Source: Flavobacterium terrigena
GTDB lineage: Bacteria; Bacteroidota; Bacteroidia; Flavobacteriales; Flavobacteriaceae
Assembly: GCF_900108955.1 (NCBI RefSeq)
Contig: NZ_FNYA01000002.1
Location: forward strand, 496,001-560,000
Direction: 5' to 3'
Length of the DNA stretch: 64,000 nucleotides
The notes under the pieces are model-generated. The model saw nothing but the letters and a program-made list of their open reading frames with translations, made no database searches and was not told where the DNA came from. This document shows, piece after piece, positions 18,543 through 27,931 of this stretch. A program made the translations under genes and the position numbers. How positions within the stretch are numbered: the first letter of the stretch is position 1; each line of letters starts with the position of its first letter.

Positions 18543-19793
18543 TTACATTCCTGTACGAATTGCCTCAACAGGATCTAACCTTGAAGCAGAAATTGCAGGT
18601 AAAATTCCTGAAATCAAACCAATAGCAATTGACAAACTTGAACCTAATAAAATATTAGCAGCACTTAGTACAAATTGAAAATCCAACACACTTGTTAAAA
18701 TCATAGCAATTATCCAAACTAAAATAATTCCAAATAATCCTCCAAACATGGCTAAAATTACAGCTTCAAATAAAAACTGAAATAAAATAAATTTATTTTT
18801 AGCTCCTAAGGCTTTCTGAATTCCAATTAAATTGGTACGCTCTTTTACAGAAACAAACATAATATTGGCAATACCAAATCCACCTACTAAAAGAGAAAAA
18901 CCACTAATTAACCAACCAAAAACGTTCATTTGACCGACAATATCATCTATAAAATCGGTAAAACCTGAAAGTACATTTACAAAGAAATTATTAATTTCCC
19001 CTGCTCTTAAACCTCTAAAATTTCTCATTTTATTAGCTATTTCAGCCTTAAATTCTTCCATATCAACTCCTTCTTTTGGCTTAATTAAAATAGCTGGCGT
19101 AAAAAGATTACTATTATCACCATATAATTTTCTAATATTATTTACGGGTAAAAAAACAGCCACATCATTCGTATCACCAAAAGCATTCTCTCCCATTTTT
19201 TTCAACACACCAATAACTGTATAACGTTGACCATACAATCGAATTTGTTTTCCGATAGGTTCTCCTCCTTTAAACAAACCTTCAGCAACTTCGCTACCAA
19301 TAACAATTACTGATGTTCCCGAATTGGATTCCGCTTCATTAAACAATCTTCCTTTTTCAACTTTAAAAGGTTCAATTTCAAAAAAATCACTAGTTGAAGG
19401 CTTAACACGAATAGAATTTACCGTGTTTTCATCATATTTTAAAGTTTGGTCTCCAGTGAAAAAGTTGAACGAAATTTTATCAATATCATCCATATTTTTC
19501 TGTAAAAATTGAAATTCATCATACTTTACATGTGGAAATTGGTCGCGTTTCCATTCTTCAACATCAGTTGGTCCGAAAGAATATTTAAACAAATAAATAG
19601 TATTTTTATCCATCCCATCTAAACTGTCTACAATATTTTTCTTTAAAGAATCGACAGCTGCTAAAACGGCAATAATAGAAAAAATACCAACCGTAACGCC
19701 TAATAAAGACAATAAAGTTCGTAATTTATTATTCCTCAAAGCGTTAAGTGCAAAAGCAAAACTTTCTTTTAGTAAACGTAAGTATAGTATCAT
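18543..19793 (-). CDS. ABC transporter permease, MacB/FtsX type
   Basis: Inner-membrane permease of the MacB family. The start at 19793 (MILYLRLLKESFAFALNALR) is preferred because the upstream 26 codons are poorly organised and the cytoplasmic start helix then sits normally before the first membrane span (LLSLLGVTVGIFSIIAVLAAV). A large periplasmic MacB-core domain follows (about 50-280), then three more spans. The motif GIQKALGAKNKFILFQFLFEA and the end ASRLDPVEAIRTGM are typical. No ATPase gene is adjacent, so the partner is elsewhere. About 417 aa; substrate unknown. Confidence 0.9.
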   Translation of the reverse strand: MILYLRLLKESFAFALNALRNNKLRTLLSLLGVTVGIFSIIAVLAAVDSLKKNIVDSLDGMDKNTIYLFKYSFGPTDVEEWKRDQFPHVKYDEFQFLQKNMDDIDKISFNFFTGDQTLKYDENTVNSIRVKPSTSDFFEIEPFKVEKGRLFNEAESNSGTSVIVIGSEVAEGLFKGGEPIGKQIRLYGQRYTVIGVLKKMGENAFGDTNDVAVFLPVNNIRKLYGDNSNLFTPAILIKPKEGVDMEEFKAEIANKMRNFRGLRAGEINNFFVNVLSGFTDFIDDIVGQMNVFGWLISGFSLLVGGFGIANIMFVSVKERTNLIGIQKALGAKNKFILFQFLFEAVILAMFGGLFGIILVWIIAMILTSVLDFQFVLSAANILLGSSLSIAIGLISGILPAISASRLDPVEAIRTGM

Positions 19794-19895
19794 AAAAATC
19801 AATATTCTGGATATATGTAGATAAAAAGTAGAATTTGTTACAATTTTAGATGTAGATTTTTTTGCTTCCAAGAAGTAATTTAGAAAATGAAATTA

Positions 19896-19926
19896 TTGCA
19901 TTTTCTTATTCAAATTCTTACTTTTG
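19896..19926 (+). promoter_or_regulatory. Bacteroidota-type promoter of purH
   Basis: TTG at 19896-19898, 20 bases, then TACTTTTG at 19919-19926, matching the TTTG/TANNTTTG consensus; start codon at 19951. Confidence 0.75.
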
Positions 19927-19950
19927 CACCTGAAAACAAACAACAATACA

Positions 19951-21477
19951 ATGACTCACACAAAACAAATCAAATCGGCGCTAATTTCTGTATTTGACAA
20001 AACTGGCTTAGAGCCAATTATTAAAGCACTTCACCAAAACAATGTAACAATTTATTCAACTGGAGGAACTCAAGATTTTATTAAGAATTTAAATGTTCCT
20101 GTTGTGGCAGTTGAAGATGTAACTTCTTTCCCTGAAATTCTTGGTGGAAGAGTGAAAACTTTACATCCGAAAATTTTTGGTGGAATTTTAAACCGTCAAG
20201 ACAATGAAAGTGATGTGGCACAAATGACAGAATTTGACATTCCTCAAATTGATTTGGTAATTGTTGATTTATATCCATTTGAAAAAACAGTTGCTTCTGG
20301 CGCAAGTGAGGCTGATATTATTGAAAAAATTGATATCGGCGGAATATCTTTAATCCGTGCTGCAGCTAAAAACTTTAAAGACACAACCATTGTGGCTTCA
20401 GTTGATGAATATGCTACTTTTTTAGGTTTTTATACTGAAAATAATGGCTCAATTTCAATCGAACAAAGAAAATTATTAGCTACAAAAGCATTCCATACTT
20501 CTTCAAATTACGATACAGCTATTTTTAATTACTTCAACACAGAAGATACGTATTTAAAAATTAGCGAAGAAAAAGGACAAATTTTACGTTACGGAGAAAA
20601 CCCTCATCAAAAAGGATTTTTCTTTGGTGATTTCGATAAAATGTTTACTAAATTACACGGTAAAGAGCTATCATACAACAACTTATTAGATGTTGATGCT
20701 GCTGTAAATTTAATGAATGAATTCAAAAATAACGAACCAACATTCGCTATTTTAAAACACAATAACGCTTGTGGTTTAGCAACAAGACCAACCATGAAAG
20801 CAGCATATTTAGACGCTCTAGCTGGCGATCCAACTTCAGCTTTTGGTGGTGTTTTAATTGCAAACGGAAATATTGATGTGACTACTGCAGAAGAAATTAA
20901 TAAATTATTTTGCGAAGTAGTAATCGCTCCTTCATACGATCAAGAAGCTATTGATATTTTAGAAGAGAAAAAGAACAGAATTATTTTAGTTATCAACGAT
21001 GTTGAGTTACCTGCTAAAAATGTTCGTACATGTTTAAACGGAATTTTAGTTCAAGACAAAGATAATATTACAGATTCAGCTGACATTTTAAAAACGGCAA
21101 CTTTAACTGCTCCAAGCGCAGAAGAAATTGAAGATTTATTATTCGCATCAAAAATTTGTAAGCATACAAAATCAAACACAATTGTATTTGCAAAAAACCG
21201 TCAGTTATGTGCTTCAGGAACTGGACAAACATCTAGAGTTGATGCGTTAAATCAGGCCATTGAAAAAGCAAAAACTTTCGAATTTGATTTAACTGGCGCA
21301 GTAATGGCAAGTGATGCATTTTTCCCTTTCCCAGATTGTGTTGAAATCGCAAACAAAGCAGGAATTACGGCAATTATTCAACCTGGTGGTTCTATAAAAG
21401 ATGAATTAAGTATCAACTATTGCAACGACAATAATGTAGCGATGGTTATGACAGGAGTTCGTCATTTCAAACACTAA
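19951..21477 (+). CDS. purH: Bifunctional AICAR formyltransferase / IMP cyclohydrolase
   Basis: Catalyses the last two steps of de novo IMP synthesis. The start is ATG at 19951 (MTHTKQIKSALISVFDKTGL); an upstream TTG at 19924 would overlap the -7 box. The N-terminal MGS-like cyclohydrolase domain shows STGGTQDFI and LGGRVKTLHPKIFGGIL. The transformylase part shows LRYGENPHQKGFFF, the catalytic KHNN region (ILKHNNACGLA), DPTSAFGGV and GTGQTSRVDALNQA. About 508 aa, normal. A hairpin terminator at 21504 follows. Confidence 0.97.
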   Translation: MTHTKQIKSALISVFDKTGLEPIIKALHQNNVTIYSTGGTQDFIKNLNVPVVAVEDVTSFPEILGGRVKTLHPKIFGGILNRQDNESDVAQMTEFDIPQIDLVIVDLYPFEKTVASGASEADIIEKIDIGGISLIRAAAKNFKDTTIVASVDEYATFLGFYTENNGSISIEQRKLLATKAFHTSSNYDTAIFNYFNTEDTYLKISEEKGQILRYGENPHQKGFFFGDFDKMFTKLHGKELSYNNLLDVDAAVNLMNEFKNNEPTFAILKHNNACGLATRPTMKAAYLDALAGDPTSAFGGVLIANGNIDVTTAEEINKLFCEVVIAPSYDQEAIDILEEKKNRIILVINDVELPAKNVRTCLNGILVQDKDNITDSADILKTATLTAPSAEEIEDLLFASKICKHTKSNTIVFAKNRQLCASGTGQTSRVDALNQAIEKAKTFEFDLTGAVMASDAFFPFPDCVEIANKAGITAIIQPGGSIKDELSINYCNDNNVAMVMTGVRHFKH

Positions 21478-21503
21478 AAAATTACCTACAAAACACATAT
21501 TTT

Positions 21504-21541
21504 AAAACGCATTAAAAATTTATTTTTTAATGCGTTTTTAT
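21504..21541 (+). terminator. Terminator after purH
   Basis: AAAACGCATTAAAAA pairs with TTTTTAATGCGTTTT, followed by a T-rich tract. Confidence 0.85.
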
Positions 21542-21619
21542 TTTAAATAATTCCAATTTAATTTTATACTTTTGTTAGTTGAATATAAACATACAAAATA
21601 CTAAACCCTTGATATAAAT

Positions 21620-22648
21620 ATGGGATTTTTTGACTTCATGACTGAGGACATCGCAATTGACCTTGGTACCGCGAATACACTGATAATTCACAACGATAAA
21701 GTTGTAATAGATAGCCCTTCAATTGTTGCTAGGGACCGAATAACTGGAAAAATAATTGCTGTTGGAAAAGAAGCCAACATGATGCAAGGAAAAACCCACG
21801 AAAACATTAAAACAATTCGTCCATTGAAAGATGGGGTAATTGCCGACTTTGATGCGTCCGAAAAAATGCTTCAAATGTTTATCAAAAGTATTCCAGCTTT
21901 AAAGAAAAAATTATTCACTCCTGCACTACGTTTAGTAATTTGTATTCCTTCTGGAATTACTGAAGTGGAAATGCGTGCTGTAAAAGAATCTGCAGAACGT
22001 GTAAATGGAAAAGAAGTATACTTAATTCACGAACCTATGGCAGCTGCAATTGGTATCGGAATTGATATTATGCAACCAAAAGGAAACATGATTGTTGACA
22101 TCGGTGGTGGAACAACAGAAATTGCTGTTATCGCATTAGCAGGTATTGTTTGTGATAAATCGGTTAAAATTGCCGGTGACGTTTTCACAAACGACATCAT
22201 TTACTACATGAGAACACAACACAATTTATTTGTAGGTGAAACTACTGCTGAAAAAATTAAAATTCAAATTGGTGCCGCTGTTGAAGATTTAGAAAGTGCT
22301 CCAGAAGATATGTCGGTTCAAGGACGTGACTTATTAACTGGAAAACCAAAACAAGTTGACGTTTCTTACAGAGAAATCGCAAAAGCATTAGACAAATCTA
22401 TACAAAGAATTAAAGATGCGATTATGGAAACGCTTTCTCAAACTCCTCCAGAATTAGCAGCAGATATTTACAACACAGGTATTTACTTAGCTGGTGGTGG
22501 ATCTATGTTAAGAGGATTAGACAAACGAATTTCGTTAAAAACAGATTTACCAGTTTATATCGCTGAAGATCCTTTAAGAGCCGTTGTTAGAGGAACTGGA
22601 ATGGCACTTAAAAACTTAGCGAAGTATAAAAATATCTTAATTAAATAA
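21620..22648 (+). CDS. mreB: Rod-shape determining actin homologue MreB
   Basis: Forms membrane-associated filaments that direct lateral cell-wall synthesis. Actin-fold nucleotide motifs are present: DLGTANTLIIHND near residue 12, VDIGGGTTEIAV and LAGGGSMLRGL. The N terminus MGFFDFMTEDIAIDLG includes the amphipathic start found in many MreBs. Length 342 aa is normal. First gene of the mreB-mreC-mreD-mrdA-rodA cluster, with 11 bases to mreC. A lone -7-like TACTTTTG lies at 21567-21574, without a clear -33 partner. Confidence 0.97.
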   Translation: MGFFDFMTEDIAIDLGTANTLIIHNDKVVIDSPSIVARDRITGKIIAVGKEANMMQGKTHENIKTIRPLKDGVIADFDASEKMLQMFIKSIPALKKKLFTPALRLVICIPSGITEVEMRAVKESAERVNGKEVYLIHEPMAAAIGIGIDIMQPKGNMIVDIGGGTTEIAVIALAGIVCDKSVKIAGDVFTNDIIYYMRTQHNLFVGETTAEKIKIQIGAAVEDLESAPEDMSVQGRDLLTGKPKQVDVSYREIAKALDKSIQRIKDAIMETLSQTPPELAADIYNTGIYLAGGGSMLRGLDKRISLKTDLPVYIAEDPLRAVVRGTGMALKNLAKYKNILIK

Positions 22649-22659
22649 GCACGTAATAC

Positions 22660-23496
22660 ATGCAGCAAATTATAAATTTTCTTATAAAAAACAGCTATAA
22701 ATTGCTGTTTTTGCTGCTTTTGGGTGTTTCATTAACACTTACGGTAAAATCACATTCTTACCACAGAAGCCAGTATATTAATTCTTCAAACGCTGTATCT
22801 GGTTATACGTATAACCAAATTAATAGCGTAAAAGAATATTTTGGTTTAAGACAAAAAAATGAAGATTTAGCCAGAGAAAATGCGCGTTTAAAAGAAATTC
22901 TTTTCAATAAAAAAGATACTATTTTAGAAAGTAAAATTGTAGTGCCGGATATTTTATCCACTTACACAGTAAGACAAGCTAAAGTAATTAAGAATTCTTA
23001 CAGCAAACAAGAAAACTTTTTAACTTTAGATAGAGGCGCATTTGAAGGATTAAAACCTGACATGGCTGTAATTAGCGACAGAGGCGTTGTTGGAATTATT
23101 GAAAAAACATCAAAAAATTTCGCTACGGTGATTAGTATCTTACATACCAAAAATCCTTTAAACGGAAAAATAAAAAATTCTGAGCATTTTGGTTCTATCA
23201 CTTGGGATGGAAGAAATGCTGGTTACGTACAATTGATAGATGTTCCAAAATTGGCAACCCTGAAAAAAGGAGACACGATTGTTACTGGAGCACAATCGGC
23301 TATATTTCCTGAAAATATTCCAATTGGAAAAATTGACAGAATCTTTGAAGAAAAAGCAACCAACAAATATGTTATCAATATTCGATTATTTAACGACATG
23401 ACTTCATTAGGTTATGTTTATATTATTGAAAATAAAAAGAAATTAGAGAAACAAGCTCTGGAAACAGAAACCGAAAAAGATCCAACTAAAAAATAA
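22660..23496 (+). CDS. mreC: Cell-shape protein MreC
   Basis: Periplasmic scaffold of the elongation complex. One N-terminal membrane span (YKLLFLLLLGVSLTLTV), a coiled coil (NEDLARENARLKEIL), then the beta-domain pair with GVVGIIEKTSKNFATVISIL and VTGAQSAIFPENIPIGKI. C-terminal tail is charged and probably disordered. 278 aa. Its stop overlaps the mreD start by one base. Confidence 0.95.
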   Translation: MQQIINFLIKNSYKLLFLLLLGVSLTLTVKSHSYHRSQYINSSNAVSGYTYNQINSVKEYFGLRQKNEDLARENARLKEILFNKKDTILESKIVVPDILSTYTVRQAKVIKNSYSKQENFLTLDRGAFEGLKPDMAVISDRGVVGIIEKTSKNFATVISILHTKNPLNGKIKNSEHFGSITWDGRNAGYVQLIDVPKLATLKKGDTIVTGAQSAIFPENIPIGKIDRIFEEKATNKYVINIRLFNDMTSLGYVYIIENKKKLEKQALETETEKDPTKK

Positions 23497-24002
23497 TGAA
23501 CAGTAACTTCATTTTAAATTTAATACGTTTTATTGTTTTATTAACGATACAAATTGTTGTTTTAGAACAAGTCAAATTTGGAGGTTGGATAAATCCGTAT
23601 TTATATATATTATTCATTATCTTATACCCAATTAATTCTAACAAATCTGGGTTTATAGCCGCAAGTTTTTGTTTGGGTTTAGTAATGGATTTATTTTGCG
23701 ATAGTGGCGGAGTTCACGCAACAGCTTGTTTACTACTCGCGTATTTTAGGCCTGGATTTTTAAAATTTGCCTTTGGTTTAAGTTACGAATATCAAACCAT
23801 TAGAATTGCCGAAAAACTATCTGTAGACCGATTTACATTTATCATGTCTGCAATTTTATTTCATCATTTAGTGCTTTTTAGTTTAGAATTGTATCGTTTT
23901 GATTTAATTTTCGAAATCATAACTCGCACCATTTTAAGTACTTTATTTACGTTTATAATTTGCATCATTAGTATTTATTTAATTAAACCTAATAAACGAT
24001 GA
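23496..24002 (+). CDS. mreD: Cell-shape protein MreD
   Basis: Small integral membrane protein (168 aa, about five hydrophobic spans) of the rod complex. Sequence conservation is low in this family; placement between mreC (one-base overlap) and mrdA (four-base ATGA overlap) and the segment GLVMDLFCDSGGVHATACLL support the call. Confidence 0.92.
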   Translation: MNSNFILNLIRFIVLLTIQIVVLEQVKFGGWINPYLYILFIILYPINSNKSGFIAASFCLGLVMDLFCDSGGVHATACLLLAYFRPGFLKFAFGLSYEYQTIRIAEKLSVDRFTFIMSAILFHHLVLFSLELYRFDLIFEIITRTILSTLFTFIICIISIYLIKPNKR

Positions 24003-25966
24003 GAAAGACCTTATTACCAACCATTATCATTATAACTTCGGTTATTTTATTGGCGCGTCTTTTTTACTTACAAATTATTGATGACACCTTAAAAATTAAG
24101 TCGGAAAACAACGCTATAAAAATCAAATATGACTTTCCAGAAAGAGGTTATATTTATGACAGAAATGGAAAACTTTTAGTTGCCAATCAGCCATCTTATG
24201 ATATTATGGTTGTTCCGAATGAAGTTAAAGAAATCGATACACTTGAATTTTGCCGAATTCTTCAAATTACAAAACCAGAGTTTTTAGAAAAAATCGAAAA
24301 AGCAAAAGTATATAGCCCAAGATTACCTTCACTATTTCTTGCGCAATTAAACAAAATGGAATTTGCTGGTTTTCAAGAAAAAATTAGAAAATACAACGGA
24401 TTTTATATTCAAAAACGTGCCTTAAGAGAATATCAAACCAAAAGTGGCGCCAATGTTTTTGGATTTATCACACAAGTTAACGACGCCATTATTGCCAAAC
24501 AACCCTATTATAAAAGTGGAGATTTAATTGGTCAACAAGGCGTAGAACAAGCCTATGAAGAAGATTTACGTGGTGTAAAAGGTGTGAAATATATTTTAAA
24601 AGACAAGCACAATCGTGAAATTGGCTCGTATAAAGAAGGAAAATTTGACACTATTGCCAAACAAGGAAGTGATTTAACGCTTTCAATCGATGGAGATTTA
24701 CAAAAATATGGTGAAGAATTAATGGTTAATAAACGTGGTGGAATTGTAGCCATTGAACCCAGTACTGGTGAAATTTTAGCATTGGTAACTGCTCCTTCTT
24801 ATGATCCTGCCTTATTAGTTGGAAGACAACGTTCAAAAAACTATACCAAATTATATAACGATTCCATTGCAAAACCTTTGTACGATAGAGGATTATTAGG
24901 AGAATTTCCTCCTGGCTCACCTTTTAAAATTTTAACTGGATTAGTCGGTTTACAAGAAGGTGTTATTGACGAAGAAACTTCATTTAGTTGTGGACCTGGT
25001 TTTTATTATGGTCGTGGAGCTTTTATGAAATGCCACTGTCCTGGCGGACACATTAAACTGAATTTCGGAATTTATAAATCGTGTAATACCTATTTTGCAA
25101 ATACTTATAAGCGTACGATTGAAAAATATAAAAAACCAAAAGACGGAGTAAATGCTTGGGCAAATCATTTAAAAAGTTTCGGATTAGGTAATTTTATGGG
25201 TTACGATTTACCAACTGGTAGAAAAGGACACATTCCAACATCAAAATTTTATGAAAGGTTTTATCCAAATGGAGGTTGGCGTTCTACAACGATTATTTCT
25301 AATTCAATTGGACAAGGTGAAGTTTCAATGACTCCAATTCAATTGGCAAATATGATGGCGACAATTGCAAATAGAGGTTATTATTACACACCACATATTA
25401 TAAAAAGTATTAAAGGAAGAAAAATTGACCCTAAATACACAACTAAACACGTAACAACGATTGAAAGGAGACATTTTGACCCAATAGTTAATGGCTTATT
25501 CGACGTATATAATCATGGTACTGCTTATAGTTTGGGTGTTGTTGGTTTAGAAATTTGTGGAAAAACAGGTACTGCAGAAAACTTTGCAAAAATAAATGGA
25601 AAACGTGTACAATTAGAAGACCATTCAGAATTTGTAGCTTTTGCGCCAAGAATACAACCTAAAATTGCTATTGCCGTAATCGTAGAAAACGGGCATTACG
25701 GAAATACTTGGGCTGGACCAATTGCTACGTTAATGATTGAAAAATATTTGAACAAAAAAATTACCCGAAAAGATTTAGAAAAACGAATGTTAGAAGGTAA
25801 TTTAAATTATCAATATCGAAAATTATATCCGAGTAAAGATTCTATTAATAAACCGAAATTAACTAAAGTAGATTCGCTTCGTATGAAGTTGAAATCTAAA
25901 AAGGAAATTGAGGACGAAAAGAAGAATAAAGCAACAGGTAAGAAAAAAGATTCTGTAAAAAAATAA
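23999..25966 (+). CDS. mrdA: Penicillin-binding protein 2 (elongation transpeptidase)
   Basis: Monofunctional class B PBP that crosslinks peptidoglycan during elongation. One N-terminal span, the dimerisation domain with ERGYIYDRNGKLLVANQPSY, then the transpeptidase: Ser307-x-x-Lys310 in PPGSPFK, SCN at 361-363 and KTG at 522-524 (CGKTGTAEN). A Cys-bearing loop CGPGFYYGRGAFMKCHCPGG lies between the first two motifs, resembling the cysteine cluster seen in Bacteroidota PBP2. C-terminal Lys-rich tail. 655 aa. Overlaps mreD by four bases; rodA follows after 95 bases. Confidence 0.96.
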   Translation: MRKTLLPTIIIITSVILLARLFYLQIIDDTLKIKSENNAIKIKYDFPERGYIYDRNGKLLVANQPSYDIMVVPNEVKEIDTLEFCRILQITKPEFLEKIEKAKVYSPRLPSLFLAQLNKMEFAGFQEKIRKYNGFYIQKRALREYQTKSGANVFGFITQVNDAIIAKQPYYKSGDLIGQQGVEQAYEEDLRGVKGVKYILKDKHNREIGSYKEGKFDTIAKQGSDLTLSIDGDLQKYGEELMVNKRGGIVAIEPSTGEILALVTAPSYDPALLVGRQRSKNYTKLYNDSIAKPLYDRGLLGEFPPGSPFKILTGLVGLQEGVIDEETSFSCGPGFYYGRGAFMKCHCPGGHIKLNFGIYKSCNTYFANTYKRTIEKYKKPKDGVNAWANHLKSFGLGNFMGYDLPTGRKGHIPTSKFYERFYPNGGWRSTTIISNSIGQGEVSMTPIQLANMMATIANRGYYYTPHIIKSIKGRKIDPKYTTKHVTTIERRHFDPIVNGLFDVYNHGTAYSLGVVGLEICGKTGTAENFAKINGKRVQLEDHSEFVAFAPRIQPKIAIAVIVENGHYGNTWAGPIATLMIEKYLNKKITRKDLEKRMLEGNLNYQYRKLYPSKDSINKPKLTKVDSLRMKLKSKKEIEDEKKNKATGKKKDSVKK

Positions 25967-26061
25967 AATGAAATCACCACTAACAAAAAGTTTGTGCAAA
26001 CAAACACCTATAAATAACAAGGTGATACCATATATGACCTCTTAAAAATAAATTTGCATAT

Positions 26062-27318
26062 ATGAAAAATCAAGATATTAGTAATTCCATCGATTGGATA
26101 ACAATTTTGTTATACATCATCCTTGTTATTTTTGGATGGATGACTATTTATTCTGTTACTGTTCCACCTGATCAAGAATATACTTTTGATTTTAGTTTAA
26201 ATTATGGACGACAAATGATTTTCATGATCATTACCATCCCAATTATTTTCGCCATATTATTTGTAGATTCAAAAATATTTGAACGGTTTTCCTTTGTGTT
26301 TTATGGTATTGGAATTGCACTACTTCTCGGATTATTTGTCTTTGGTGTTGAAAAAAAAGGACAAACTAACTGGTATCAATTTGGCGGATTTGGTTTTCAA
26401 CCTTCTGAGTTTGTTAAAACTGCCGTCGCTTTATTATTATCAAAATATTTGAGTGATGCCCAAGTAAACTTAGCTAAAAGAAACTTTCAATACATTGCTT
26501 TTGCCATAATGGGATTGCCGATAGTTTTAATATTAATGCAACCAGATGCTGGTAGTGCGATGATATTTTTATCTCTAATTTTTGTATTATATAGAGAAGG
26601 ATTACCGGGTTGGTATTTATGGACAGGCGCCATCGCTATCGCCACATTCCTTTTAGCTTTAATTATAAAACCGATATTCCTAATTTCATTTATTGGGGTT
26701 TTTATGGTGATTCATTATATTTTCAACCGATTAATTTCCAGAAATCCAATTGTATACGGTTTGATATTTATTGCCATTGCGAGTTTTGCTTTTTCGGTAA
26801 GTTATATGTACGATAAAGTTCTAGAACCACATCAAAAAGACCGTATTAACGTGCTTTTAGGGAAAGATGTGAACATGAAAAAAGAAGGTTATAATCTTAA
26901 CCAATCTATGATTGCGATTGGTTCTGGAGGTTTACTCGGAAAAGGATATTTAGAAGGCACTCAGACCAAAGGTGGTTTCGTACCAGAACAACACACCGAT
27001 TATATTTTTACAACCGTTGGTGAAGAATGGGGATTTGTAGGAAACCTATTAGTCATGAGTTTATTCGTGTGTTTATTCATTAGAATTTTATACTTAGCTG
27101 AAAGGCAAAAAACTAGATTTAGCAGAGTCTATGGCTATTGCGTCGCCACCTATTTATTTACCCACTTTTTTGTAAACATTGCGATGTTAATTCGTTTGTT
27201 CCCAACCATTGGAGTTCCACTACCCTTTTTCTCTTATGGTGGTTCTAGTTTATGGGCGTTTACCATTATGCTTTTTATCTTTATTAAGCTAGATGCGAAT
27301 AAAGTGAATGAGTGGTAA
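26062..27318 (+). CDS. rodA: Rod-shape SEDS glycosyltransferase RodA
   Basis: Polymerises lipid II into glycan strands together with PBP2. About ten membrane spans; SEDS hallmarks include FQPSEFVKTAVALLLSKYLS, MQPDAGSAMIFL, a periplasmic loop with GKGYLEGTQTKGGFVPEQHTD, and the end IGVPLPFFSYGGSSLWA. 418 aa. The upstream gap contains only a 25-codon frame that I do not credit. Confidence 0.96.
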   Translation: MKNQDISNSIDWITILLYIILVIFGWMTIYSVTVPPDQEYTFDFSLNYGRQMIFMIITIPIIFAILFVDSKIFERFSFVFYGIGIALLLGLFVFGVEKKGQTNWYQFGGFGFQPSEFVKTAVALLLSKYLSDAQVNLAKRNFQYIAFAIMGLPIVLILMQPDAGSAMIFLSLIFVLYREGLPGWYLWTGAIAIATFLLALIIKPIFLISFIGVFMVIHYIFNRLISRNPIVYGLIFIAIASFAFSVSYMYDKVLEPHQKDRINVLLGKDVNMKKEGYNLNQSMIAIGSGGLLGKGYLEGTQTKGGFVPEQHTDYIFTTVGEEWGFVGNLLVMSLFVCLFIRILYLAERQKTRFSRVYGYCVATYLFTHFFVNIAMLIRLFPTIGVPLPFFSYGGSSLWAFTIMLFIFIKLDANKVNEW

Positions 27319-27925
27319 TAGAATGGATAAACTTCTAAACATAACTTTAGCACATGAATTTTACAGATGCTCAAAAGCACTTGAAAACTTTTGCAATCAA
27401 GCTGTTTATCTAAAGTCAAATCCAACAAAAAAAGACCGAATTGATTGCTACAATTCTTATGTAGATTTTCTTTCACATTTATATGAATTTTATCTAAATT
27501 TCATAGAAAATGAATTAAAACACAATAAATCAAAAACTTATGAAATCCATGATTTAAATAATAAAATGAAGGATCATGAAAAGCATGATATAATTCTCAA
27601 CAATGAATTAAAACAACTATTAAGAAATAGAAAAAACAGAATTATAAAAGGATTTGAAGACAATTTAGGAGAAACAATAGATTTTTATGATAGAAGATTT
27701 CCTGAAGAATTTGCTAAACATTTTAGATATATTAGAAACAGAAGAAATCATTCTGATTTTAAAAGAGCATCAGATAATCATGACATTTCACTAAAAGAAT
27801 TTTTCAAATTATACCATAAATATTTACTAATTATGTATTATGAAACGAAATGGATTTGGGATGTTGATATAGAAAAATATGAATGGAATGGAATTCAAGA
27901 ATTTGCAACAGAAATTTTGAAGTAA
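27308..27925 (+). CDS. HEPN-like helical protein of unknown function
   Basis: Not a recognised housekeeping protein. About 200 residues, nearly all helical and charged, without signal peptide or membrane span. Near residue 143 (counted from 27308) is RNRRNH, an R-X4-H arrangement as in HEPN ribonuclease domains, within FRYIRNRRNHSDFKRA. The start may be the ATG at 27308, inside the rodA end (11-base overlap), or the ATG at 27323 (MDKLLNITLAHEFY). Either way it would be cotranscribed with the shape cluster, and it looks like an accessory insertion. No partner nucleotidyltransferase (MNT) gene is adjacent. The HEPN call is motif-based only. Confidence 0.6.
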   Translation: MSGNRMDKLLNITLAHEFYRCSKALENFCNQAVYLKSNPTKKDRIDCYNSYVDFLSHLYEFYLNFIENELKHNKSKTYEIHDLNNKMKDHEKHDIILNNELKQLLRNRKNRIIKGFEDNLGETIDFYDRRFPEEFAKHFRYIRNRRNHSDFKRASDNHDISLKEFFKLYHKYLLIMYYETKWIWDVDIEKYEWNGIQEFATEILK

Positions 27926-27931
27926 TACTTC

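Noticed and set aside
25968..26045. 25-codon frame (MKSPLTKSLCKQTP...) between mrdA and rodA
   Set aside because: Short, no conserved feature, and explained by chance in an AT-rich gap.
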